The notes: generated by a model from the sequence alone, not told the origin. 62,000 nt of DNA from Symbiodinium natans (GCA_905221605.1 CAJNDS010000780.1:1-62000); one strand, 5' to 3'. Counted from the first letter of the stretch, positions 1 through 11,400 are shown. Numbers and translations: made by a program.

Positions 1-576
1 ACCATACGCCCATGCTAAGAACCCGACAGGGGAGTTAGTAGCAAACATCAAAAAGGACAAGGCAGCGTCTCTTACTGAAACATCCGAAGACGAAAAGCAA
101 GGCAGAGAAATCCGGACCGCATCGACTTGCGCTATCTTCCCTGCAGCCAAGTTTGCACATCAGTACGCCAGTTCCCCGTTTACACTCGTGCAAAGCCTTG
201 GCCCGCCGATCGGATGGCGAGATCAGCAGCAGAGCTGCTTCAGTTGGATTTTGTATGCACATCCTGCACGGCATCGGCACAGTTCTCTTGAACAAATGTA
301 AGGCCCCCCACCCGGAAGCGAATCAGTCCCAAATCGAACTTGTGCGTCATCAATGAGTCATCAATATTGATCCATCATTCAATTGTATCAAGAATCATTC
401 ATTGCCCAACCCGGGGCATGTTTCATGCAACCATCACTTTCGTACCGTTTTACTTATATACTCATATCATGCAATTTCTTTGCGAGATGTGAAGAGCATG
501 CTGACTGGCGACATTGCGTTAACAGCACATGGCAGGACATCCCACACATCGAATCTGTTGGCTTTGACACTTTGTT
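1..576. other. No recognisable gene; 3' flank of the fucosidase
   Basis: I see no convincing exon or repeat here. Short open frames occur on both strands (for example about 86 codons on the minus strand at 35-295), but none shows a family motif or plausible splice borders. The stretch lies downstream of the fucosidase stop codon and probably holds its 3' untranslated region and an intergenic spacer. Confidence 0.5.
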
Positions 577-2130
577 TCATGCAATTAAGTCCTGGACTGG
601 CCGACCGTGCTCTCTCAACTGTTGGGCTTGCTCTAAGCAGCTCAAACAGTGCTCTACACGAGTCCAATCAAAGAGCTCAATGTCACGAAGCGTTGGGACC
701 TGCATGCCTACTGCATAATGACTCCAGACAACAAGACGCAGGGCGTCAAAGGGAACCTCTGGGGCCAACATGAGGATGCGCTTGTGGCCAATGCCAGCAT
801 ACGGCTCGGAAGGAATGACATGTTCGATTGCACCCATCCTGCATATCTCAAAGGCCTGTGAGGATGCATTGCGGCATTCCAGCAGGTAGTCCCCAATGAG
901 TTGACCATCATGCTGATCCTCGCGGAGGACAATTGAGACATTTTTCGATGTAACCACGGGAAAGGACCACTCGATGAAACCATTGACATCCATTGGTAGT
1001 GCATCCAGCGCATCCTTGCTGGAGGCAAGTGGCTCACTGAACAGGCACTTGATTGCCTGTCCCAGTTGCTCATACCGCTGCATGTCTAAGTCTGGGATAG
1101 CCCCAGATCCGTCTGGCGATAGATTCACAATCAAGTTCGAAGCTCGACCCACACTGGTCAAGTAATTGTAAAGCAGCTGTACTGGTGACTTCATGTACTG
1201 CTCTGTGTCATTTTGGTGGAACCAATAGTGTTCCCTCAGCACAATGTCACAAGAAGGCGGGACGAAGAACGCTGCGCGTGGGTCCCCATTGTAGTGAGAA
1301 GTGTTACTGGCTGCTGCCCATGATGGTAGTGGCATTACTCCAGCCTCATTGCCCATCCATCTCACTGCCCCGGCCTTGTTGGAGTATGCGGAACATGAAT
1401 GACAAATAGCCCGCGGAGCAATTCCCATCAGCAACTCAGAGATGAAGCCGGCATGGGGCCCGAGACCACCATCAAACCAGACTTCCATGGGTCCATCCTT
1501 CCCAAATGCAGTAACAATTTCCTCCAGCTGTCCTGCGACCACAGCCAGGTACTCTTCAGTGGTATAGTTTCTGCCACCTAGTGGTGGATGTCCCAGCTTA
1601 AAATCGTCCACACCAAGAAACCAGTTGTAGTGGACACTGTAGAAAAAACCAACTTTCAGGCCATACTTCCGACAACTGTCAATGTACTCGCGCAATAGAT
1701 CGGCTCCACCACCCTTGTACTGTGTGTGCGCCACAGAGAAGTTGTGAAACTTTGTGTTGAACCAAGTGAAACCAGTCATATGGTCAACGACCATCACTAC
1801 ATACTTGGCACCGATGGCAACTGCTGCCCGTGCCCACTGATCGGTGTCTAACTTTGAAGGATTCCACTGTGCCACGGCATCCAAGGAAGGTACATACAAG
1901 GGGCCCTCCGTCTTCGAATCAGCTTGGCACCTCTGTTCTGACACTTTCCCGGCTGACTTGGGAGCACAGATCGTCTGCAAATTCCAATGTACCATCAAGC
2001 CGATCTCGTAGTCTTGCCACTGTAACTGTTCAGCTGTTGGCTTCGCAACCGGCGCAGATGACATGACAGTGGGCGCCATTAACGTGAGAACCGCAGAAGC
2101 CGCAACTCCACTGAACCAATGCATCGCCAT
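577..2130 (-). CDS. GH29 alpha-L-fucosidase, plant FUC1-like, secreted
   Basis: A single open frame of about 517 codons encodes a glycoside hydrolase family 29 enzyme, which removes alpha-L-fucose from glycans by a retaining mechanism. A hydrophobic N-terminus (residues about 5-28, SGVAASAVLTLM) looks like a signal peptide. Family landmarks in order: an (M)VHWN motif near residue 47, KYVVMVVDHMTGF near 110, the nucleophile block MEVWFDGG with Asp about 220, VRWMGNEAG near 258, and SVGRASNLIVNLSPDGSG near 330, which is the plant-type GH29 pattern. Several NxS/T sites fit secretion. The start chosen is the ATG at 2130; an in-frame TTG 12 bases upstream also extends the frame. No intron is needed, unlike its neighbours, which may reflect retroposition of an mRNA (inference). 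The last ~100 residues are less conserved, so the exact 3' end is less sure. Confidence 0.87.
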   Translation of the reverse strand: MAMHWFSGVAASAVLTLMAPTVMSSAPVAKPTAEQLQWQDYEIGLMVHWNLQTICAPKSAGKVSEQRCQADSKTEGPLYVPSLDAVAQWNPSKLDTDQWARAAVAIGAKYVVMVVDHMTGFTWFNTKFHNFSVAHTQYKGGGADLLREYIDSCRKYGLKVGFFYSVHYNWFLGVDDFKLGHPPLGGRNYTTEEYLAVVAGQLEEIVTAFGKDGPMEVWFDGGLGPHAGFISELLMGIAPRAICHSCSAYSNKAGAVRWMGNEAGVMPLPSWAAASNTSHYNGDPRAAFFVPPSCDIVLREHYWFHQNDTEQYMKSPVQLLYNYLTSVGRASNLIVNLSPDGSGAIPDLDMQRYEQLGQAIKCLFSEPLASSKDALDALPMDVNGFIEWSFPVVTSKNVSIVLREDQHDGQLIGDYLLECRNASSQAFEICRMGAIEHVIPSEPYAGIGHKRILMLAPEVPFDALRLVVWSHYAVGMQVPTLRDIELFDWTRVEHCLSCLEQAQQLREHGRPVQDLIA

Positions 2131-2421
2131 CGCACTACTCAAATGCGTGACAAAAGCGATCAGTCAAGTACACGTTTGAATACATTTAGCTGCAAACGGC
2201 AACAGGCACTCGCAGGCTGCCACACGACGTAGCTCTACGCGCTGACTCCATGGAGTATCAAGCACAAGTACAAGGCGCCTCTTTTGTCAAGTTAGCCTGG
2301 TGCCAACTCGAACTGCGCTTTCTACAGTGCATCCTACACAAGTGAAGTGAGCCTATACTCTCAGAAGCGAGTCGTGCATCTGTACTGCCATGGCAACCCC
2401 CCGCTTCAGAGGGAAGCTTGC

Positions 2422-4263
2422 TCAGACTAGAAACTCTACCTTGTCCTTTCCAGACTTCAGAGATGCGGCTGTCATCAACCAGAGAGACATGACGCCATGA
2501 CGCTTCTCAGAGGCGTTGTACCTGGCCACGGTGCGCAGGTGATCGGATCTGCGGATCCTCGGAGGCGGGCTCAATGGGGGTGGGCCCCAAACGCAAGGTG
2601 GAATACCGACGAGGAATCCAGCCTCATCACCTGCTTGTACACCCGTGCCGTACTTGGGATGGCTCTGGCACAGCAGCTCATTTGTAGAGACTCGGTACAG
2701 CTCAAGGCCCACACCGGCGATGTGCTGGTGCCCCCAGGCATGTACCAACTCAAACTCCTCGTCCGGATCACTGTGGTTGTTGCTGGGCACATCGAAGACT
2801 TCAACGCTCTCGATGACGTGCACGCAGTGATCATAAGGCGTTCCATCAGAGCACTGTGGAACGTCGTATTCGATGTTGGCAAAGTGGGACCAGTTGGCAA
2901 GATAACCGGCTGTGGCATCACAGCAGGATGGCTGCATCGTCGGCCTCACAGACTTTGTTTCTGGTGCATCAGGCTCGTAGTACTCAAAAATGAACTTGGC
3001 TTCAATTTGGTCCACAGGCGCGTCGGGTCCAGGCAGTTCTTCCGTCAAGAAGACGCCGTGCTCGCAGCATCGATAGCCACCCTCGTATGTTGCGAGGCTG
3101 CAAGCTGCGTTGCCCTGATCCAAGAGCTGCTGGGAGCATCGGAAAGGGATGGGCTTGGCTCCATCGATTGTCCCGTTGGTCACATTAATCACCCGCCTGC
3201 TTGTGCAAGGGCACTCCCATAGCTTCTGGTCATGAGGAACACCGTGGGTGTTGATGAAGTGCATGAGTACCATGAAGCTCTCCGGCGACTTGACATCATA
3301 CCTGCGACAGACTGCATAATGCGGCACACTATCTGCTGCGAACCACAATGGTAGTCAGTAGTCACTTGTGAGCAAATCCCCCGAGTGTCCCAAGCCCCCT
3401 TTTCGTCTGTGGTGCGTGTAGCTTCCAGCCAAACGAGTCGAGGTTCCTCGGTACTCTGCTCCGCTGGCACCTGCGACAAAGCTGGAGGTACGAAGTAGAC
3501 TGTTGAAGGAGTTGTTGCAAAAGCCTGTTTGCTTCAAGCATAAGCAGGGCGGATTGTCACGGCTACGAGCTGTAGAAGTTTTGCCTCCAAAAACAGAGAT
3601 GTCCTCTCGGCGAGACTCCGACAGGGCTTCCGTCAAGATGGCTTCAAAGGAGGCACGCTTCCTGGATCTTTACATCTCCGAGTGCTGTCAATGCAAACCA
3701 TGAAGATCTGCTTCACGCGAGTGTCCCAAACTCATCTCACAAAAACCTATCTTGCACGTGTCTGTAGAGCCGTGAGCCATATTGCCGTCGTGTCTTGACT
3801 CAGAGCAAAGAGGTGTTTGCTGCATGTGTGAGTTCTGCTAGGAAGATGCTGCTGCGTCCTATCCTATATATATATATATATATTGACATAATCCCGTGCC
3901 ATCCAAGTCGCATGGCGCATCCATGATGGCGGTGCTGCTTGCTGGCATGGTTGCCCTCGCTGCTCGGATCAAGAGGGTCCTTGCCCTTGGTGTGGTTGTA
4001 CAGCCTGCGGGGCTCTTCAATCCGCACTACATGAGATTCGGCTGCCACATGGACATGAGCTTTGTCGACACATTGCAGCTCAATAGCGTCATCAAGTCTT
4101 TCGTGGGCCCCAGGAGCAAGGCATGGTGGTGATTGTACGTCATGTACAGAGGAGCCGGCACTTTCTCCCCGGTTTCATTGTTGACCAGTACGATGTCCAG
4201 GTCCGCCATCTTGAGATGCATGGTCTTGTTGGCAAACTTTTGCCTGACACCATGGGTGGGCCG
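2422..4263 (-). CDS. SURNod19-family protein (stress up-regulated Nod 19), multi-exon, with a possible frameshift
   Basis: The large 3' exon (3332 to 2422, stop TGA) matches the SURNod19 family (Pfam PF07712) along its length: a HFINTHG block, an ECPC block followed by INVTNGT, GGYRCCEHG, IEYDVPQC, the hallmark AWGHQHIAGVGLELY, then HPKYGTGVQAGDEAGF and a closing YNASEKRHGVMSLW. The function of the family is unknown; plant members respond to stress and nodulation. A 45-base exon (3470-3426, GASGAEYRGTSTRLA) joins it in phase across a 93-bp GA-AG intron (3425-3333). An upstream exon at about 4263-4030 carries NNETGEKVPAPLYMTYNHHH, matching the family N-terminus. Just after that motif the coding signal moves to another frame at a GGGGCCC run (about 4107) without room for an intron, so this is either a sequence error or an inactivating frameshift. 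The first exon or signal peptide was not found. It lies upstream of the fucosidase on the same strand, 290 bp away. Confidence 0.75.
3864..3885. repeat. (TA)n microsatellite in a SURNod19 intron
   Basis: A run of TA dinucleotides lies between the upstream and middle SURNod19 exons, so it is almost certainly intronic. Confidence 0.85.
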
Positions 4264-5190
4264 TGCTTACGAGTTCCTATAATTATGGTTTTTCATGAAC
4301 AACTTCATGGGTAGCTCCCGCAGGCAGGTTTCGGAGTCTCTAAATCGGTGGTCTTGTGGACAGGGAACCGGCGCTTTTAGGGGGTTTAGGGTGCAGGTTC
4401 AGATCTCATGGTCGCGCAGCGGAAGAGAGTTGGGTCAGTGACAGACGACAAGAAAAGCTTTTGCGGCAACTCCGACTCCGGAAGGGCATGGGCCTTGATT
4501 TTAGCATAGGGGCCTCCAGCTTCCGTGGATTTCGTAGCCCTTTCGATGACACTAATCGATTCCAGAAACAGCACGAAGGCATCGCATCAGAGTGTCGTAG
4601 TCGTACTTGCAAGACAAAGAAGATGATGCAGCAGTATTTACACAACACATCTGGAAAGCGTCGCTTTCGCACAAACCTTCCACGGGCACATGCTTCGCAA
4701 ACTCTGCGCAACCACAGCCCCGTGCAGTTTCGCGCGCCGGTTTTTGGGATTCTTTCCGCGCGTGTCTTTGCTCGCTCGCGCCTGAGACTTGCTCATAGAT
4801 TCAAAATCTTCGAGACTCGAGCACGGCATCCGAGAGCGTTGGCACAGGGTTCGCGGGTTCAATGGTAACAGATGCTTCGGGGAAATCTGGCACAAAGATA
4901 GGGGTAGTCTCGAAACAGTGGGGTTAAGTGTAGTCGGTACGGCACTGTAACTTGCGATTGAAGGATGCTTGCGTACAGCGAAGATGGGGAGTCACATGAG
5001 GTTTGAGAATCTCTGTCAAGTCAGAATACTTCTTGTGGGCAACCGAGAGGCTGCCAAAGGCTGCCTGGCTTTCCCTGAAAGTTGTCCCCTAAACCCTAAA
5101 CCCAAAACCCAAACCCATTGTGTCGTGGGTTTGTGGGAACCCCTCTCAGGATGCCGGACATTCGAGGCACCTTCCAAGGGACCTCTCGGA
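4264..5190. other. No assigned gene; contains degenerate telomere-like repeat
   Basis: A plus-strand frame of 170 codons (4356-4868) exists but has an Arg/Ser-rich, unstructured composition and no motif. At about 5091-5117 there is a short CCCTAAACCC-type stretch. The stretch may hold the promoter and first exon of the SURNod19 gene, which I could not place. Confidence 0.35.
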
Positions 5191-5194
5191 CCCT

Positions 5195-5440
5195 CTACCC
5201 ATCTCTACCCTCCAAGACCATTTCATCGATGAGCTGTTTCAAAGAAGTTGAAAACAACAGTGCGTGTGTGGTTGGTGGGAACCTTTTCACTTGGCTGATC
5301 TTCATGGTGCTAGCTCGCGGCCGCTGGGACCTGTTGGGGAGCCCTTGCGCTCCGCGAAGGTTGGCTAGATATTCGGTCCGGGCCAAAGCCTGCAGATCCG
5401 AAGCTGCAAGCAGTCGTGTGCGAAAAACCGCGCCTGCCAT
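5195..5440 (-). CDS. Possible coding exon, unknown protein
   Basis: The minus strand reads an open frame with coding-like composition (…LLAASDLQALARTEYLANL…), rich in Leu/Ala/Arg with GC-ending codons as in recognised genes here. No family is recognised, splice borders are unclear and a competing frame exists. It may belong to the same transcript as the exon at 5815-5921. Confidence 0.22.
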   Translation of the reverse strand: MAGAVFRTRLLAASDLQALARTEYLANLRGAQGLPNRSQRPRASTMKISQVKRFPPTTHALLFSTSLKQLIDEMVLEGRDG

Positions 5441-5814
5441 ACGCGCGGTGAGTATGTGTGAGAAATACTATGGGTATACGAGATCTGCCTGTACGCGTCG
5501 CGCTTCCCTGGGCGTCCTGGGGAGACAGAAAAATCGCCGCACTGCTCAGCTCCAGAAAAAAACACATGCAGTTGCTGCAACACTTGCTTGCAGCCTATGA
5601 AGTGAGGGCATATGACATGGTGCAAGTAGTGAATACGTTTCTGAGCTGTGCTAGATCCAGGATGTTGACAGACTCTGAGAGAGCTGCACAATCTCATCGG
5701 GCAACTTCTTCGGAAGGACGTATCCTGGGCCGTGCTAAAATGAAATCGCATGCGGACGGAAACCTCCTGAAGCTCCTTCGACCCTACAGTACGTTTCTTT
5801 CATGACGTCTCTAC

Positions 5815-5921
5815 CTCCAAGACATGGCCAAGGCTTGCCAAGGCTCGGTTGTGCACCTCGCCGCGTCGAAGGAAGATGGGGTCTGAGTAGACGGTGAAGC
5901 GACGCAGGCTGTCGACGGCCC
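5815..5921 (-). CDS. Coding exon of an unidentified gene
   Basis: A 107-base minus-strand segment is bounded by a good acceptor (CATCAG, exon from 5921) and a GT donor (GAG|GTAGAG at 5815). It reads GAVDSLRRFTVYSDPIF then LRRGEVHNRALASLGHVLE without a stop. The composition and clean splice sites argue for a true internal exon. A further candidate 3' of it at about 5665-5745 reads LPKKLPDEIVQLSQSLSTSW. I do not recognise the protein. Confidence 0.4.
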
Positions 5922-6462
5922 CTGATGCAAAACAAGCCGGATTCATGTCTTCCGAGCTTCAAGAGACAACCTTGTGGTTACACTGCATTCTGCACGTGGT
6001 GAGCTGATGGATGTTTACTTTCAACTGATGTTTGGCAACTCTGAAGCTGGGTGCGCGAGTATGCGTGCGCGCGTCCGTGCGCGTCAACAAACGAACTCCT
6101 GCTTTGACACGGAGGAGGGACGAGACCATGTCACATTAAAACCACTTGCGCGATGAACTCGAGGAACGGAGCCCATCCTTGTAGTTCGGGCCCACCGACG
6201 AGAAGACAAAAAACCGCAGAGATAAAAACACTGCAATCACAGCAGCTTCTCACCACGATCACACTCTGCCAGCAAGCAAGGTCATTGCTTTGTGTGTGCA
6301 TGCATGCGCGCGTGCGGGTGCGAGTGGGCGCCATTTTTCGTGCGAGTGTTAATCACATCCGAAGTCCCTTGCTGTGCTTTGCTTCAGGCAACATCCCCCC
6401 ATGCCTCACAATGCAGTGCCTCTCTAAGGATGGCGTTTCTGAAAGAGGCAGGCAGAGAGGAG

Positions 6463-6631
6463 CGAGAGAGAGAGAGAGAGAGTGAAAGAGGGGGAGAGAG
6501 AGAGAGAGAGGGAGAGAAAGAAGAAAGAGAGAGAGAGAGTGTGTGTGTGTGTGTGTGTGGGTGCGTGCGTGCGTGCGTGGGTGGGTGGGTGGCTGGGTGG
6601 ATGGGTGTGTGTGTGTGTGTGTGTGTGTGCA
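6463..6631. repeat. Compound (GA)n / (GT)n microsatellite
   Basis: About 80 bases of GA/GAGAGG repeats run straight into GT, GTGC and GGTG repeats. A smaller GT run lies at about 7003-7018. The long open frames spanning it encode only low-complexity His-Thr or Ser-Leu repeats and are not genes. Confidence 0.9.
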
Positions 6632-7772
6632 GTGCCTCTCTGAGGGCATAAGTTAACCTTCAGCTTTTGCACTTTGTCAACAGGGGGGTACGGCATCAAT
6701 CTCCTACGGTACCCAATTAAGCTATGGAGATTGACGGGACACACTGGTTGGCCACTGTATCTGCTCACAGCCCGTTCGTTGTGGTAGTGTTTGGGCCTTT
6801 GTGTGTCACACATGTTTGTACGAGTCGTTGCGAGAGAACACGGTAGAGCTGTCTTGTCCAAACACAGCGAATATATGACGAGAAGAAATAGGTGAGTGAT
6901 GTATTCCGGCTGACAACCACATGAAGTGTGGGCGGGTTTTGTCGGGTGGGTGGGTGCGCGTGGAGCGGCGTATGATTGATCGAGTGCGCGTGTGCGTGTG
7001 AGTGTGTGTGTGTGTGTGTCGCAGCGCATGTGAATTGTAGAAAAGCATGGGTTTTATGTGCGCCTGTGCGCATGACACTGATGCTCTCAGAAACCAAACT
7101 GCTGAGTACATCTGATGAATCAACCTAATGCGGTCTCCTGCCACCGTGCGTCAAACAGAGCTTTTCACAAACAAGAAGTTGCAAATTGCGAATCCCGGCT
7201 GGCCTACGATCCGCAAGGACAGCGCCAACAACGCCAGCTGTGTGATAAGATTTCTCGCCATCCCGCCCCAATAGTGCGACAACCAGCCAAGTGCCAGATC
7301 TGAGAAAATAGCTTGAAAGAGCTTGAGGCAGTTCAAGACAAGCGAAGTGTTCTCCAGGAAGCAGGATGACACAGGATGAACAAGGCAATACATTCAAAAA
7401 GCTGCACACATCAAGCAGGGCTGACAAGTAGTGACAAGCTCGTGTTTCACTCCTCCTCGCTGTGTCTGCTTGCTCATGCGAAGCCATGAGCACTGTCAGG
7501 AGCACTTCGCAGTGCTGCAGCTGCCGTGTTTCACTTTCCCAGCTACTGCAACCAGCAGGCAGAAGATAGATGCACAATATGTACAGATCCCCGGTGCTCG
7601 GCACCTTGGGCTTTCTTTTGGGAACATTACTCACCACCTCCCACCCGACCGGCATGATTACGGATAGGAACCATTGCCGGCATCTCAGCTGTACGGCGCT
7701 GGATCCTTTGTCGGCAGATCGGAATGACAGCGCGAACACTCCAAGTGTACCATTCATGTTCCACCCTGCTAC

Positions 7773-8135
7773 CTTGCAGTGCTGTTCATGCCTGCGTAGA
7801 GAAATAGGACTCTGGGCAACTCCCTTCAGCAAGTGGCGATTGATTCGTGCTTGGGCGTCGTCTGATAGGGATGAAGCTGGCCACTTCTCATGCTGTTGCA
7901 GTCCCATACATATTGGGGCAGCCACCTCCACTGGTTCTTCCATCCCAGACGACTCCAACGGAACGTCGTCCAACGGAGTCAATTCTGCCTTGCAAGGCAA
8001 GCGCACAAACTCCTCACAAGGAACCTCAGCAACTTCACCTGCCTGCTTGCGGCGCTGTGCCTTCAGCTGTTTCCTTAGACTCGCGGGAAGCTGGGCGTCG
8101 CTATGCCAACTTGGCCGACAGAAAGACGTGCTCGA
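7773..8135 (-). CDS. Probable coding exon, unknown protein
   Basis: An open minus-strand frame runs from just after a stop at 8136 to a GT donor (TGCAAG|GTAGCA at 7773). It reads a basic stretch (SLRKQLKAQRRKQAGEVAEV), then an acidic/polar part (LTPLDDVPLESSGMEEPVEV) and SSLSDDAQARINRHLLKG. Composition and codon choice resemble the recognised genes. No family is recognised. The frame stays open past the donor to 7125, but that part looks non-coding. Confidence 0.38.
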
Positions 8136-9565
8136 CTAGGGCTTCTAGATCCCTGGAGTTGACATCCAGGAGGCCGTTTTGCTACAATGATCTTCTTCCT
8201 CTCCGCCCTCCTGGCTTTCGCACTTTTGCTGTGCTGGGTGTTCGACGTGTGCTCGTGCCTTGCCAGCACCAGACTAACAAGGAGGAGTGAAGCGCGTGCC
8301 GCTACACTGGTGTTCTGCAACCAAGATCTGCTGCCAAGGTGCGTGAGCAAGCCTTTCTTGCGCTTTGTCTTCCTTAGTTCTGATGGATGCATGTAATCTA
8401 CTGTATCTGCAGCATATTTGAAAAAACGTCGCGAAAGCTCGAATCATTTACTTCCCGCGAACAGCATGAGATGCCAGTGATTTGCAGTCTCCGGAGTGCC
8501 AGCTTGGATTGACATGCCGTGCATTGCATTATAGTGTAGCTTGGAGCGTCCAGGCGAGATGCAGTAGTTTCGTGCGTTGTGAACTTTATACTCGTTTGCT
8601 TATTTCACTACACCTTCTCATGTAGTGCCTTAGTTATTGCTCACGCTGATGCTTTCCTTCTGCTGCTGTTTGTGTTTTTAGGTGCCTCATTCTGTATCTC
8701 TACCTTTGTAATTCTGGCCGGCTCGAAAACTATGAAATCTGGATTTGATGGATCCAAGTTTCGCTTCGCTGCTCCTATCTACCTTCACGTCCAAAACCCA
8801 ACCTTGTCGTAAGGCTTAGGATGAGCACCCCGCATCCCAGACAAGCCCGGAACCAAGAAGCCAAGAAGCGGAAGGGTGGTCGATGACAAGACTGAAAAGG
8901 TTGGGATGGCTTCTTTTCCAGCTATCTCCGCTCTTCTCTTCAATAGGACTGGGGCCCACCGACTTATCACTTCGTTGAATTCTGATGCTGGCATCTCAGC
9001 CTCCCTTGCGTCAGTCAAATTTCAGGTGGGTGATTGCCTTTGCGCGCTTCTGTGGGAGAGAAGCAGTACCAAGAGCAATCGAGAATGACAATGGCTGTGA
9101 GTATGATGATGAGTCAGAGCAGTTGCGATTGTCACCCTACTGCTGGTCATGATGAAAACCAAAGAAGACGGGCAAGACAAGTATTCACAAAGCAGCCGGA
9201 AAGCCAAGAAGCTCGGAGAAACACAACCCACAGAAGTCAAAAACAACATCTTTCATATACCTTCCTTCCGTAGCAACTGAGGAAGCAAAAATCTACAGGC
9301 ACCAAGTGCAGGTACTACAAGGAATATAATATAACCCTAAACCGGAGGTTAGGATTGGTTTAACATTGGTGTCGGCATGCTTGCAAAAACATCACGAACC
9401 CAGCTTTCTCAACCTTAAACTGCCAAGCTCAGCATTCTTAACGCCTTACCTTGATGAGCCTGAATCTGGAATCACGGACTTGCCTTGGTCTTCGCGAGTT
9501 TGCAGTTCAAGTTTCAGTGTCACACATATTCGGATCGGACCTGTTTCTTCCCTTGTCAAGCAAGT
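8136..9565. other. No assigned gene; weak exon candidates only
   Basis: Two minus-strand segments look somewhat coding: 8785-9018 (EMPASEFNEVISRWAPVLL, then a hydrophobic tail) and about 9461-9545 (…TREDQGKSVIPDSGSS) ending at a GTAAGG donor, which may be a downstream exon of the coiled-coil gene. A short CCCTAAACC remnant lies at about 9332. Confidence 0.3.
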
Positions 9566-11400
9566 CAAGTCTCTTTCCGAGTTTCTGCGCCAGAGCACTT
9601 CAAACCAACTTGTTGCAATGCAGCCAAAGCATCGTCCTTCTGAACTGGGTATAGGACTCCTTCCTCGTTGTTGCCAGCCAAAGTCCATTCTTCTTCGCCC
9701 AGCTCTTGTAGCTTTCGAAGCCGTCCTAAGCTGAAGCACCTCCTCAACAAGCAACCTTCTCCGTCAGTCACCTGCGCCGATCAGCTGTGCCACAAAGAGT
9801 CGGCATCGACGCGGCGAATCGCTTCATTCAGTTGCGCCACATCCTTGTCAGCCTGTTCAACAGGGAGGGCTTCTCAGGGTCTCTGCAACGTAGAGGACAC
9901 GGGCTACACAAAAAAAATCAAATGAGCGGCAATGCGCTGAAGGCACAAGGAAAGCTGCATTGAAGCTCGGCCCAAGTCCTGCCTTGATATCTTTGCTGGT
10001 GAAGCCGGCCTGTTCCAGGTCTCTCCTGAGATCAGCGAGTTCGGTCCTCAAGCGTGCCTTCTCGTTCATCCGCCGCTCGAAGTCTGCGGCGTCCATGGAA
10101 GGCGCCTTCCTAACATCTGTCGCCTCGACTGTCAGATCCAATTTCGAAGGCTCCTCTTGGGAGTTCGTCGAAGCCTTCGAAGCCTCCCCGTTCAAATCCT
10201 GCACCTCTGGTGCCTTGCTCTCCGCTTTCCCCGCGTCTGCTGCATCCTCGGGGGCCTTGGTGGGTCCAAGCCGTTCGCGCTCGCTTGGTGTCACTCGTCT
10301 CGCGCTGTGCGAACGCAACTCTTCGGCCTCGCTTGGACGCAACTGTTGCTGCAGGGCCTGCAGCTGCTGCACTGCGTCCAAGCGCTCCAGCTTGGCTTGC
10401 CGGAGTTCTTGCTGCAGCTGGGACTCGGCGTTGCGACGTTGCTCCTTTTCGTCCAGGAGCTCTTGCCGGGTCTGCTCCCTGTCCTCCTTCCACTTGGCTT
10501 GCTCCTCTTCAAATCTTGACACAGCAGCACCCATCTGACTTCGGACGCTCTCGATTTCGACAGCAAGGGCCATCAGCTCCTCTTGGGCGCGTCGAGCACT
10601 TGCAGTCTCAGCTCCGACCTGCTTCTCCAAGTCGGAAATCCGTTGGGAATTGCTGAGCCGTGTCTCTTCCAGCACTGCCTTCAAGCCGTTGAGCTCGGAA
10701 GTGGCTGTCTCCGCCGCTTGCCTTGCCTCCATGGCTCGAAGCTTGGAGGTGGATAGCTGTCGTTCTGCTGCCTGCCGGAGCGACTCAGATTTGGCGAGGC
10801 GGCCCTCGAGGTCCTCCGTGCGCTGGCGCGCGCTGGCCACGGCCTTGAAAGGGATGTGGAGAGTCAGAACAACGGGTCACACAAGTTGCCTCGCACGTTG
10901 TCTCACATGATTCATGGGACTTGTGACGTCTCCCGGCCTGAGAGGAGGCCTCCTGGCGGATGCTCTGCAGCTGTTTGCGTGCGGAGGCCAGCTCGCCGTC
11001 CAAGCAGGCCACGCGCGAGCGCAGCTTCTCAGATGCATTGCGCTCCTCTTCCAGCTCACTTTGAGCCCTCAGGCTCTGTGCCCGAGCACTGCCCACTACT
11101 TGGACCAGATCTTGCTTTCCACTCCTTCGATGATTTCGGTTGCATGCTAAGAGCTACGATGCAACGTCTGCCTCGATAACTATCTGCTACCTGTCAAGGC
11201 TGCCAAGCAACTCTGCCTCGAGGGCTCGTCTGTTGGAAAGCTCAAGCTGGGTTTGGAGGCTTTGAATCTCCTGCCAAAAACAACGGACTTGCGATGCTGA
11301 GCCTGTGCCTATACAGCAACTACGTTGCGATTACTATACATTCCAGAGGCCCCCGAATCTCTCTTCCGAGCACTGTCATCCTGGAGAATGGCCTCAAACT
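9566..11400 (-). CDS. Multi-exon coiled-coil protein
   Basis: Exons read from the sequence: end of an upstream exon (…FEFEAILQ, to 11381); 11270-11191; 11088-10938; 10843-10010; 9852-9786; and about 9725-9570. They join in frame into a long alpha-helical coiled coil rich in Glu/Arg/Gln/Leu (ELEEERNASEKLRSRV, QRTEDLEGRLAKSESLRQAA, ISDLEKQVGAETASARRAQE), then a Ser/Glu/Lys-rich linker and a second coil (FERRMNEKARLRTELADLRR…LNEAIRRVDADSLWH). Introns: 11271-11380 (GA-AG), 11089-11190 (GT-AG), 10844-10937 (GC-AG), 9853-10009 (GC-AG), 9726-9785 (GC-AG, least certain; otherwise the protein stops at 9781). At both well-defined GC-AG introns the same short sequence (AGGCCG, GAACAGGC) is present at both borders. 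N-terminus and true 3' end are not established. A structural, scaffold-like role is plausible but inferred only from the coiled coil. Confidence 0.72.

Noticed and set aside
2130-2142. TTG start four codons upstream in the fucosidase
   Set aside because: An in-frame ATG at 2130 directly precedes the signal-peptide-like segment, and eukaryotic nuclear genes normally start with ATG.
6353-7029. His/Thr-rich and Ser/Leu-rich frames near 6.4-7.0 kb
   Set aside because: Translated GA/GT microsatellites.
9781-9852. Coiled-coil protein ending at the TGA at 9781
   Set aside because: Possible, but a GC donor at 9785 and the strongly coding exon from 9725 (LRKLQELGEEEWTLAG) make continuation more likely; kept as an alternative.
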